Position numbers and translations under genes: made by a program | Shown: one piece after another, positions 49,001 to 56,603 of the stretch | Numbering within the stretch: position 1 is the first letter of the stretch | How the letters are laid out: every line of letters starts with the position of its first letter | Assembly: GCF_000218785.1 (NCBI RefSeq) | Contig: NZ_AFPO01000026.1 | Coordinates: 20,349 to 84,348 of the forward strand | Origin: Idiomarina sp. A28L | Lineage (GTDB): Bacteria > Pseudomonadota > Gammaproteobacteria > Enterobacterales > Alteromonadaceae | Reading direction: 5' to 3' | Length of the DNA stretch: 64,000 nt | The notes under the pieces: generated by a model | Database searches by the model: none | Seen by the model: only the letters and a program-made list of their open reading frames with translations | Told to the model about the DNA's origin: nothing

Positions 49001-49657
49001 GGCTTTGATGGGCGCCTAGAAGGAAGGCTGCGCGTACGTGAACAGCCAGGGCAACAGACTTCAGCCGTAGGCACGATAAATGTCGCTACGGGCCGCTATG
49101 AGATTTTTGGGCAACCTTTAAATATTGATCGAGGCAACTTCACATTTACAGGTGGCCCTATTGATAATCCTGGGCTTGATTTACGTGTTTCCCGTTCGGT
49201 TGAAAGCGAAAACGTTACTGTTGGTGCTCGGATTGGTGGTTCATTACGTGAGCCAAACCTTACATTCTTTTCTACTCCAGCAATGCAAGATAGTGCAATT
49301 CTTTCCTATTTGATTCTTGGCCGGGCGCCAGGTTCAGATTCCGGCGAGGCCAATGTATTTGCGCAAGCAACATTGGCGCTTGGTATGCAAGGCGGTAACT
49401 TCCTTGGCGAGCAATTAGGCCAAGCGTTTGGCGTTGATGAAGTACTACTCGATTCTACCGGCGAAAACCTAGAGAACACTTCCCTGTTTATCGGCAAACA
49501 CCTATCTTCTAGGCTGTATGTAAAATACGGTATTGGTTTAATTGAGCCCGTTAATACTTTCTTTATTCGCTACCGTTTAACAGAGCACTTACATTTTGAA
49601 TCACAAACCAGCGGTGAGCGAAGCGGTGCCGATATCTTTTACAGTATCGAACGCTAA
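46061..49657 (+). CDS. tamB: TamB, AsmA/DUF490 family translocation protein
   Basis: A 1198-residue protein with one N-terminal transmembrane anchor (about 8-30), a long beta-taco-like periplasmic stretch of weak repeats and the conserved DUF490 C-terminus (GTINVATGRYEIFGQPLNIDRG, FTGGPIDNPGLDLR, AILSYLILGR, LFIGKHLSSRLYVKYGIGL, FFIRYRLTEHL). It bridges inner and outer membrane as TamA partner. Its ATG overlaps the tamA stop by 4 bases. Its place behind hemY is unusual compared with E. coli. Confidence 0.94.
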   Translation: MMFWRWFKRSLYALLALVIIILTLVTLILTTQTGGRLGLYVAEKSLPGDFEYGSWQGAILRDFEITDLSYRDGEIDIEIEYLQLRWRPWQLLKRQLHAREIEINGARIHLPAGEPAQEPNQPLFPIQLPDIQLPVSVRLDQVLLTDITFQQGELQQHIKRIQLRGRTRGDTIHLHSFSLTTDDIHAQLHGTLTPVGNYPLNLNTLARFELPEYGFTTVVGTLRGNTDALALKQQVSGFVSAEVDVEVTQPLTENLAWRGVIRVLQSTSEGLIPDIDWLNASIQGSGTLKTVEGEFRVEGKHEALGIFVVNSEAAFANETFSLDSLFVRAETLGLMLDWTGEASIITAEEIGDTDIELSMGGLFRYQDYIDADISLELEGSPAGLSHFNLSAQSAESNISLTGSLSWIDDIQWDVAFDISNVVLERFSAQWPGLINVSLISSGRWDTDGSNENTDITVNLNRLHGELQGEPISVSANGTWRGEEVAVNGLNAQWGEQQLSGDIHANLANTSITLDVTGKNIAYDAYSIANISANLIADWSLNTLPTGTLHVSDVIQNKQQVITDLSLELSQETDAHRATLHGIAFETEVAIDLLGHWQDMQWQGQIETFSFAHEEFENWRLANAAQATFSQELLAIDQFCINNETRNAGFCLQADWNLATQNGNIEARIDSLQLSLLQPALQPLMADELNIEGSVNANISILIEDNQLAINSSVNISDSIIRLPEQDLDFRISASELLRVQGNQETLTAYFDLRTLDLDGGIKGEFIVNDALNLGSINGDVQIQLDNLAIISVLVPQLQAVEGRITGELGIGGVLSAPVVTGYIEALEAGGEVPAAGIRITNLNIRLDAPGEVGEPFSLNAEAQSGEGFLNISGRYFLVEQEADVQIRGENFQAVQTRDLQVSISPNLELNYNKDGIRARGELTVPNALITPPDIETIDSSSRDTIIVRGDETVFSFEEDNLPIDADVQVILGSNVRVEAFGFDGRLEGRLRVREQPGQQTSAVGTINVATGRYEIFGQPLNIDRGNFTFTGGPIDNPGLDLRVSRSVESENVTVGARIGGSLREPNLTFFSTPAMQDSAILSYLILGRAPGSDSGEANVFAQATLALGMQGGNFLGEQLGQAFGVDEVLLDSTGENLENTSLFIGKHLSSRLYVKYGIGLIEPVNTFFIRYRLTEHLHFESQTSGERSGADIFYSIER

Positions 49658-49681
49658 CCAAAATAAGAAACGGCTTAACGC

Positions 49682-49720
49682 AAAAAGGCCTGATGCTGTT
49701 ATCAACATCAGGCCTTTCAC
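49682..49720. terminator. Bidirectional terminator between tamB and sodC
   Basis: AAAGGCCTGATG (49684-49695) pairs perfectly with CATCAGGCCTTT (49706-49717), with A-rich and T-rich flanks, between convergent genes. It serves tamB (plus) and the sodC end (minus). Confidence 0.88.
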
Positions 49721-49746
49721 TTAAAGCAATTATTTATAGGTGCTTT

Positions 49747-50367
49747 TTAATATTCGATACTATCGATATCTTCAATCACACCACAAGCAATACGTGCACC
49801 AGCATTCCCTACCGGCTGCGAAGATAAATCATCAGCCTGAGCATGAACTACTACCGCTTTACCTAAAATCCGGTGTTCACCAGTTAAAGAAAGCTTATGA
49901 TCAAGCTGCTCTAAATGCGCCATACCTGAAGCATCGGAATCCAAATTACCTAAATCACCTACGTGACGCTCATCACTATCGGGCGCCCCATGATCGCGAT
50001 CATAAGGGTTGAAGTGGCCACCCGCGGAAGTTGCATCGGGCGCACTGCAATCACCAAACTCATGCACATGGAATCCATGCGTGCTATTTGCTGGCAAGCC
50101 TTCAACATGTGCCATCACCATTACGCCATCAGCATCCTGGGTAAATGTCACGGAGCCATAAATATTTTCATTACCTTCAGTTCCGCGCAAAACTGCAATA
50201 TAACCGCCACCAGTAGCTGCTTCAGTATCAGCAGAATGGGCTTGATGATGATTCATTTCTGGCGCTGCACTTTCTGGAGCATTTGCAGGTGCAGTATTTG
50301 GCTCACCACCACACGCAGATAAAAAAACTGCCGCAGAAGCGGCAGTTAGCATAGTTTTTAATTTCAT
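49747..50367 (-). CDS. sodC: Cu/Zn superoxide dismutase, lipoprotein
   Basis: A 206-residue SodC with lipobox LSAC at Cys 19 and a His-rich linker (MNHHQAHSADT) that may help capture metal. The metal ligands and loops are plain: GFHVHEFGDCS, SAGGHFNPYDRDHG, HVGDLGNL, VVHAQADDLSSQP and GNAGARIACGVI (the disulfide Cys pair is in GDCS and ACGV). It removes superoxide in the periplasm. A strong AGGAGG precedes ATG 50367. The gene is 15 bp after deaD, so it is probably co-transcribed with it. Confidence 0.94.
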   Translation of the reverse strand: MKLKTMLTAASAAVFLSACGGEPNTAPANAPESAAPEMNHHQAHSADTEAATGGGYIAVLRGTEGNENIYGSVTFTQDADGVMVMAHVEGLPANSTHGFHVHEFGDCSAPDATSAGGHFNPYDRDHGAPDSDERHVGDLGNLDSDASGMAHLEQLDHKLSLTGEHRILGKAVVVHAQADDLSSQPVGNAGARIACGVIEDIDSIEY

Positions 50368-50382
50368 GCCGTACCTCCTTTG

Positions 50383-52125
50383 TTAGGAGATAACCTTACC
50401 ATGAACTGGGCTGATAGCCATAGGCTGTTGACGAATTCGCGCTTTCTTTAACTTCTGCAAAATCGCTGGTGGCATTCCTTTTGGCAACTGCACAGTAGTG
50501 TGTGTTGCAAAAAGTTGAATTTCACCAATGTAACGGCTATCCATATCCGCTTCATTTGCAATAGCACCAACTACATCACCCGGGCGCGCACCATGTTCAG
50601 TACCTACCGATAAACGGTACGTATCGAACTCAATGTTCGCATCACGGCGTGGTTTCCGTTCACGGCGCTCTGCACCAGCACGGTCACTTCGCTCGCCTGC
50701 ACGCTCTGGGCGTTTTCCGCGGGCATTGCGGTCACCACGATCACTGCGTTCGCTACGGCCACGTTCTGCGCCTACACTACGCTCTTTGCGATCAAACTTC
50801 GGCTTAGGCTCATCTTTTACAATAAGTGGGCGCGTTAATTGGTATTCATATAGAAGCGCTGCTGCCATTTCCTCAACAGTCATTTCTGTTGCTGCTGTCA
50901 TCTGCTCAACTAATGAAGCCATAGCTTTCATTGCTGGCTCTTGAGCGCGGGCTAAAATTTTAGCTTGCGCTTGCTCGATACGTAATTTCGATAACTCACG
51001 GCCTTGTGGCACGTTAATCATCTCAATTGTGCCGTTAGTTGAACGCTCATAGCGCTTCAACAAATGCATTTCACGTGGGCGTGCAAATGAAATTGATTCA
51101 CCTGAGCGGCCAGCACGGCCAGTACGGCCAATGCGGTGAACATAAGATTCAGCATCTTGTGGTAAATCGTAATTAATAACGTGAGTAACACCTGGTACAT
51201 CTAAACCACGGGCCACAACATCGGTACCAACGAGTATACGAATTTTACCAGATTTCAACTGGCTAACCGTAGATTCACGTTGTTCTTGGCTCATATCGCC
51301 GTTCAAACCTGCGGCTTTAAAGCCTTGCTCACGTAACCCGGCAGATACAGTTAAGGTATCGTTACGAGTACGAACGAATACTAATACCAACTGGTAATCT
51401 ATTGATTCAAGCAAACGCTCAAGTGCTGCGTCTTTCGTCATGCCTTGAACTTTCCAAGCTTTCTGAGCAATGTTTGCTTTTGTAGCTTGCGTAGATTCAA
51501 TTTTCACATGAACCGGATCCGTTAAGAACTTGTTCGCAATTTTACGAATTTGTGGTGGCATGGTTGCTGAAAACAAAGCGCGTTGAGCTGTATCTGGAAC
51601 CTGCTCCATAATCCACTCAATATCTTCAACGAAGCCCATATTAAGCATTTCATCAGCTTCATCAAGTACTGCCATTTTCAAAGCGCTTAAATCTAGGCTA
51701 CCTTTGCGGAGATGATCCATTAAACGGCCAGGTGTACCAACAACAACTTGGGCACCACCGCGAAGTGATTTAATCTGCGGGCCATAAGAAGAGCCGCCAT
51801 AGATAGTAGCTACGTTCAAACCCTTCATGTATTTACCCATAGCTTCGATCGATTCAGCAACTTGAATTGCTAATTCGCGAGTAGGAGCAACTACTAAGAG
51901 TTGAGCACCACGCACGCGGGTGTCGATATTAGCTAAGGCTGGCAAACCAAAAGCTGCGGTTTTACCGGTACCGGTTTGCGCTTCGCCAAGTACATTTTTC
52001 TTAGCCAACAACCCAGGAATAGCCTGCTGCTGGATAGGAGTAGGGGTATCAAAACCTAACTCAGAAATGGCACGTAAGATTGGCTCTGGTAATTCCAAAG
52101 CAGAAAAAGTATTAAATTCAGACAT
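50383..52125 (-). CDS. deaD: ATP-dependent RNA helicase DeaD (CsdA)
   Basis: A 580-residue DEAD-box helicase with AQTGTGKTAAFGLP, PTRELAIQVAE, VGTPGRLMDHL, VLDEADEML, LFSATMP, VGTDVVARGLDVPGV and HRIGRTGRAGRSG. A DbpA-type RNA-binding domain (about 490-575; EHGARPGDVVGAIANEADM) follows a charged RS/ER/DR-rich stretch. DeaD remodels structured RNA, assists ribosome assembly and is induced by cold. It has a long transcribed leader (about 330 nt), as in E. coli cold-shock genes. sodC follows 15 bp later. Confidence 0.95.
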   Translation of the reverse strand: MSEFNTFSALELPEPILRAISELGFDTPTPIQQQAIPGLLAKKNVLGEAQTGTGKTAAFGLPALANIDTRVRGAQLLVVAPTRELAIQVAESIEAMGKYMKGLNVATIYGGSSYGPQIKSLRGGAQVVVGTPGRLMDHLRKGSLDLSALKMAVLDEADEMLNMGFVEDIEWIMEQVPDTAQRALFSATMPPQIRKIANKFLTDPVHVKIESTQATKANIAQKAWKVQGMTKDAALERLLESIDYQLVLVFVRTRNDTLTVSAGLREQGFKAAGLNGDMSQEQRESTVSQLKSGKIRILVGTDVVARGLDVPGVTHVINYDLPQDAESYVHRIGRTGRAGRSGESISFARPREMHLLKRYERSTNGTIEMINVPQGRELSKLRIEQAQAKILARAQEPAMKAMASLVEQMTAATEMTVEEMAAALLYEYQLTRPLIVKDEPKPKFDRKERSVGAERGRSERSDRGDRNARGKRPERAGERSDRAGAERRERKPRRDANIEFDTYRLSVGTEHGARPGDVVGAIANEADMDSRYIGEIQLFATHTTVQLPKGMPPAILQKLKKARIRQQPMAISPVHGKVIS

Positions 52126-52471
52126 ATTTGTCTCACTATCAAAGCTCCGCGCTAAATTGGCGGAAACATTTTAAATAATCAGACTCGGTAAACAGATCGC
52201 ACACTCATGTACATCAACATGTTTGCTTGCGTTGTTACTTGCGCAATGCAAGCTTCTGCAATATTGCGATGGCAGACCAAGGCTGGGCATTGGCGTTATC
52301 TTTGAAGATAACGCAACCGACAACTGCCCCTTAGACCCTGTTCTCATGTGAACGGATATAGCGTTTAAACCATATCGTTTTTAGTGTTGTCAGGCGTTTA
52401 AAGCCTGCAAGATAGGGGACCACTGTCAATCAAATTGCTTAGCTCTAGCTAAACAGGTGCGGAGTATAACA
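52126..52471 (-). promoter_or_regulatory. deaD promoter and long structured leader
   Basis: On the minus strand an extended -10, TGTTATACT, lies at 52463-52471, predicting a start near 52456 and a leader of about 330 nt. The leader contains a 9-bp perfect hairpin GCGTTATCT-TTGA-AGATAACGC (52293-52314) and a smaller CAGGC hairpin near 52400. Long structured leaders are typical of cold-shock RNAs. The -35 is poor. Confidence 0.55.
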
Positions 52472-52625
52472 GGATTTATAAAGAAGTATTGTTGTTTGTT
52501 TGTTAGCAGGAACAACTAGGTGCCCATTCTTTCACGAAAACTAGTGGAATTTGGATTTTCCTAAGGTTTCTCAAGAAAAACAATTAACGTTTTTTCAATG
52601 TGTTAAAAAGAAATCGTTCGTTCTT

Positions 52626-52641
52626 TGTGCGTTAACGCACA
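52626..52641. promoter_or_regulatory. Perfect Crp-geometry palindrome upstream of the first ice-binding-like lipoprotein
   Basis: TGTGCGTTAACGCACA is a 16-bp perfect palindrome with the TGTG-N8-CACA layout of Crp/Fnr-family sites (Crp consensus TGTGA-N6-TCACA). It stands about 100 bp before ATG 52741. A possible promoter TTGAGT (52650-52655) - 17 bp - TATTCC (52673-52678) follows directly. I saw no equal site ahead of the second copy. The Crp-like regulators of this locus are candidate binders. Confidence 0.5.
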
Positions 52642-52740
52642 GACCCTTTTTGAGTAACAGGAGGAAAGTACTTATTCCACGGACTCTCCTTTATGGCGAG
52701 GCGGAATCAACCCAACAAGTATACCCTAAGGATTTGTCTA

Positions 52741-55700
52741 ATGTATCCTAAATTATCTAACACCTACAAATGGCTAATGCTGGCATTAGCTGGTTCGTTC
52801 CTAATCGCCTGTGGTGATGATGGCCGTGATCCGATTCTTGGTAATGATGGTAACGTTGCTCTATCGCCGACGGTAACCGTTGTTATTCCTGCAAACAATG
52901 CAACTGATGTTGCCATAAATGATACCGTGATATCAGCTCAGTTTAGTGAACCAATGAATTCACTAACTGCGGCAAACTTCACTGTCACCTGTGAGAGCCC
53001 GTGCAGCAGCCCATCCGGAACTGTTAGCATGAATGCGGCGCGTACTATCGCTACTTATTCGGTAACGAGCCCCGACGCTCTCGACGAATTCACTGTTTAT
53101 ACAGCAAGAATTCAAAATGTCACTAGCAGTAGCCATAATCTACCTCTAGCACAACCTTATGTTTGGGAGTTCACAACTGGTGAAACCCCCGATACTACCC
53201 GGCCTCGAGTTACTATAACCCAGCCAGCGACACCCACTGTAGGGGCAACCGAAAACGTACCGGTAAACACAACTATTTCCGCTGTATTTAGCGAAGACAT
53301 GTTGGCTTCAACGTTTACCGCGAGCAGTTTCACTGTTACCTGTGCCGCACCTTGTGTATCGCCAGAGGGAAGTGTTTCATATGAGCCGGAAGCACTCACT
53401 GCGGCGTTCTTGCCCGAAGTGGCGTTAGATTTCAACACCACCTACACCGCTACAATCACCAGCGCAGTTACTGATCTTGCTGGTAATCAACTAGCTGGCA
53501 ATCAAGGTAATGCAACCACCGCAAGTGATTACATTTGGGAATTCACTACGGGTGATGTGGCCGATACCACTCGCCCGCGGGTTACTATTACACAACCGTT
53601 AACGACAAGCCCAGGCCCTACCGCTAATGTGCCGGTGAATACTTCTGTTTCTGCGATTTTCACCGAGCCAATGCTAGCTACTACTATTACCTCTGCTAGC
53701 TTCACTCTTACCTGTGCAGCGCCTTGTGTATCGCCAACCGGTAGAGTTTCATATGAAACTGAAACCCGCAGTGCTGCATTTACTGCAGACGAAATTTTAG
53801 ATTTTGAAACAACATACACAGCAACGATTACCACTGCAGCAACTGATTTGGCGGGCAATCGCTTAGCCGGCAATCAAGGGGATGCATCTACCGCAAGTAA
53901 CTATGTGTGGCAGTTCAGAACTGGCATTGAGCCTGATACTATTCGCCCGCGGGTTACGGTTACCCAGCCCCTAACTACTTCTCCGGGCCCAACAACGAAT
54001 GTACCTATAAACACCACTATTTCGGCTATTTTTACCGAGAGCATGTTGGCCACAACGATTTCATCAAGAAGTTTTACACTTACCTGTGACGCGCCTTGTG
54101 TATCCCCGGTTGGAAGTGTTTCCTATGAAGCTGAAACGCGCAGCGCTGCATTTCGTCCCGCTGCCGAGCTCGAGCCCAGCACAACCTATACCGCTATCAT
54201 ACGCAGCACTGTAACTGATTTAGCCGGCAATCAACTTGCTGGCAATCAAGGTGATGCAACTACTGCAAGTAATTATATCTGGCAATTCACCACCAGTACT
54301 GAACCCGATACAACTCGGCCACGGGTTACTATCACGCAGCCGTTAACAACATCCCCAGGACCTACAGAAAATGTGCCGGTGAACACCAGTATTTCTGCTA
54401 TCTTCACTGAGGACATGCTAGCGACCACTATCAACAGAAATAATTTCATTGTTACATGCCAAGCACCATGCGTATCTCCGGTTGGCACTGTTTCCTATGA
54501 AACTGAAGCACGTACTGCCGTTTTTGTTCCTAGTGAACAACTTGAATCTGAAACTACGTATACAGCAACGGTTACCTCATCGGTTACCGATCTTGCAGGT
54601 AACGAGTTAGCTGGTAACCAAGATACCGCAGCGTTCGCAAGCGATTATATTTGGTTATTTACTACTAGCGATGCTGCAGATACAACACGGCCTTTGGTAA
54701 CTATTACGCAACCACTTACAACAAGCCCCGGCCCAACAACGAATGTTCCGATAAACACCAACATTTCGGCTGTATTCAATGAAGATATGTTAGCCTCAAC
54801 GATTACTTCAAACAGCTTTACGGTAACTTGTGAAGCTCCTTGCGTATCGCCATCAGGCACTGTTTCCTATGAACCCGAAGCTCGTAGTGCGGTATTTAAC
54901 CCTACCAATGATCTTGAGTTTGAAACTACTTACACCGCAACAGTAACAAGTTCGGTAACTGACCTTGCTGGCAATCAATTAGCCGGAAATCCATCAACAC
55001 CAACGGTTGCTAACGATTACACATGGCAGTTCACCACCGGTATTACACCAGATACAACTCGCCCACGAGTTACCCTTACTGTGCCCGCTACCAGCGATCC
55101 CGGCCCTACCGATGGAGTTCCTGTAAATACCGGTATTAGTGCGGTATTTAGTGAAGAAATGCTCGCTACCACTATTACCAACAGCAGTTTTACAGTTACC
55201 TGTGAGGCGCCGTGTGTATCTCCTGTTGGCAGCGTAAGCTACGTGGCTGCATCACGTACCGCGGTATTTACCCCGCAGGAGAATTTGGAAGAAGGGGCTA
55301 CTTACACGGCAACCATACTCAGTACAGTTACAGATGTTGCGGGTAATCAGTTGGCGGGTAATCAAGGTCCGGTTAGCAGCGCCAGTGACTATATCTGGTT
55401 ATTCTCTACTGTTGAGCCTATTCCAGTGAACAATATATCAGTGCAATCAACTGACCCTATATTTAATGGAACCATGGCGGTTTGCCCAAATGCCAGTATT
55501 AACGCAACCTTTAATATTCCTTCAGGGACTCGGATTGACCCTACAACAATTAACGATACAACGTTTTTGATTGCTGAAGATGCCGATCCTTTAAATACAG
55601 CGGTTGCTGCCGAATCAATTCAGCTTGATGTTGATACCGGCACCATAGCTACCTTTATTCCGCTTAACCAACTCCCTGAAGGTGTAGTCTATCGGGCCAC

Positions 55701-56568
55701 CATTATAGGCGGTGCCGATGGCGTTAAAGACCTCGCTGTTCCGGGCAACGAAATGCTTGAGAATTATGTATGGACCTTTACCACCACTCCTCCAACCGAG
55801 AGCTGCCTTGAAGGGCCTAACCTCAGAACCGCCGCACCTTTTGGTAGCTTTGGTGGCACTGCAGGTATAACCAACCAAGGCTTACTAACCGTTATTAACG
55901 GTGATATAGGTACCACCGGAGCCTCCACTATAGTAACTGGCTTTGTTTCTGAGCCTGGCTGTGAATACACCATTACCACTCTGAACGAAGGTCAAGTAAA
56001 CGGTAAAATCTACACCGCTCCACCACCGCCTACCGTTGCGTGCCCACAAGATGGAACGGCCGTAACCGAAGCTATCGCTATTCAAGCTCGCCTTGATGCA
56101 GAACAGGCTTACCTATCCATAACACCAGCAAACTTGCCAGGTGGCCAAGATCCAGGAAACGACAACCTTGGCAACTTAACCTTAGCCCCGGGCATTTACA
56201 CCGCCCAAAGTGGCTCATTCCGCATCCAAGGCGGTAATTTAACCTTAGATGGGCAAGGCAACCAAAATGCGGTGTGGGTATTCCAAATGGCAACCACATT
56301 AACTGTTGGTGGCCCCGGAGCTGATTTCCCACAAAGTGTGATTTTAGTTAACGGCGCGCAGGCGAAGAATATCTTCTGGCAAGTAGGCAGCGCTGCAACG
56401 ATTAACGCTGCCGGTGGTGGCACCATGAAAGGCACCATTATTGCCCAAGAAGGTGTGAGTATTTCTACCGCTGGAAACGTCAATATTGTCACTTTAGATG
56501 GCCGAGCATTATCTCTAGGCGCTTCAGTTACCATGGTGAATACCGTGATAAATGTACCTGCAGAATAA
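52741..56568 (+). CDS. Lipoprotein with seven Big_5 Ig-like repeats and ice-binding-type (DUF3494) domain, copy A
   Basis: A 1275-residue lipoprotein. Start ATG 52741 (AAGGA 8 bp ahead) gives a signal peptide with lipobox LIAC (Cys 24). A first Ig-like domain (45-150) is followed by six domains of exactly 124 residues starting at 151, 275, 399, 523, 647 and 771, each opening with DTTRPRVT-like sequence, NVPVNT-ISA-FxEDM and CxxPCVSP. A diverged domain comes at about 895-1020. Residues 1025-1275 are an ice-binding-protein domain (PF11999): LGNLTLAPGIYTAQSG, NQNAVWVFQM, NGAQAKNIFWQVGSAATINA, GTIIAQEGVSI. Such domains bind ice or act in adhesion. The last base is shared with a potential start of the next gene. 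Function in ice binding is inferred from family only. Confidence 0.9.
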   Translation: MYPKLSNTYKWLMLALAGSFLIACGDDGRDPILGNDGNVALSPTVTVVIPANNATDVAINDTVISAQFSEPMNSLTAANFTVTCESPCSSPSGTVSMNAARTIATYSVTSPDALDEFTVYTARIQNVTSSSHNLPLAQPYVWEFTTGETPDTTRPRVTITQPATPTVGATENVPVNTTISAVFSEDMLASTFTASSFTVTCAAPCVSPEGSVSYEPEALTAAFLPEVALDFNTTYTATITSAVTDLAGNQLAGNQGNATTASDYIWEFTTGDVADTTRPRVTITQPLTTSPGPTANVPVNTSVSAIFTEPMLATTITSASFTLTCAAPCVSPTGRVSYETETRSAAFTADEILDFETTYTATITTAATDLAGNRLAGNQGDASTASNYVWQFRTGIEPDTIRPRVTVTQPLTTSPGPTTNVPINTTISAIFTESMLATTISSRSFTLTCDAPCVSPVGSVSYEAETRSAAFRPAAELEPSTTYTAIIRSTVTDLAGNQLAGNQGDATTASNYIWQFTTSTEPDTTRPRVTITQPLTTSPGPTENVPVNTSISAIFTEDMLATTINRNNFIVTCQAPCVSPVGTVSYETEARTAVFVPSEQLESETTYTATVTSSVTDLAGNELAGNQDTAAFASDYIWLFTTSDAADTTRPLVTITQPLTTSPGPTTNVPINTNISAVFNEDMLASTITSNSFTVTCEAPCVSPSGTVSYEPEARSAVFNPTNDLEFETTYTATVTSSVTDLAGNQLAGNPSTPTVANDYTWQFTTGITPDTTRPRVTLTVPATSDPGPTDGVPVNTGISAVFSEEMLATTITNSSFTVTCEAPCVSPVGSVSYVAASRTAVFTPQENLEEGATYTATILSTVTDVAGNQLAGNQGPVSSASDYIWLFSTVEPIPVNNISVQSTDPIFNGTMAVCPNASINATFNIPSGTRIDPTTINDTTFLIAEDADPLNTAVAAESIQLDVDTGTIATFIPLNQLPEGVVYRATIIGGADGVKDLAVPGNEMLENYVWTFTTTPPTESCLEGPNLRTAAPFGSFGGTAGITNQGLLTVINGDIGTTGASTIVTGFVSEPGCEYTITTLNEGQVNGKIYTAPPPPTVACPQDGTAVTEAIAIQARLDAEQAYLSITPANLPGGQDPGNDNLGNLTLAPGIYTAQSGSFRIQGGNLTLDGQGNQNAVWVFQMATTLTVGGPGADFPQSVILVNGAQAKNIFWQVGSAATINAAGGGTMKGTIIAQEGVSISTAGNVNIVTLDGRALSLGASVTMVNTVINVPAE

Positions 56569-56603
56569 TGGCTAACCCTAATCCGATTTCAGTGGAGAGT
56601 ATG

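Noticed and set aside
52141-52345. Possible short upstream reading frames in the deaD leader, such as a 13-codon frame starting with ATG-TTG-ATG and one of about 58 codons
   Set aside because: No convincing ribosome sites or conserved content; the stretch is better explained as an untranslated leader.
52676-52745. Possible leader peptide after the AGGAGG at about 52661 upstream of lipoprotein copy A
   Set aside because: The only frame with suitable spacing would need an ATT start, and the predicted transcription start lies at or beyond it.
53191-55425. Regular repeats considered as a CRISPR-like or non-coding satellite array
   Set aside because: The 372-bp period is a whole number of codons and encodes Ig-like domains in one long open frame.
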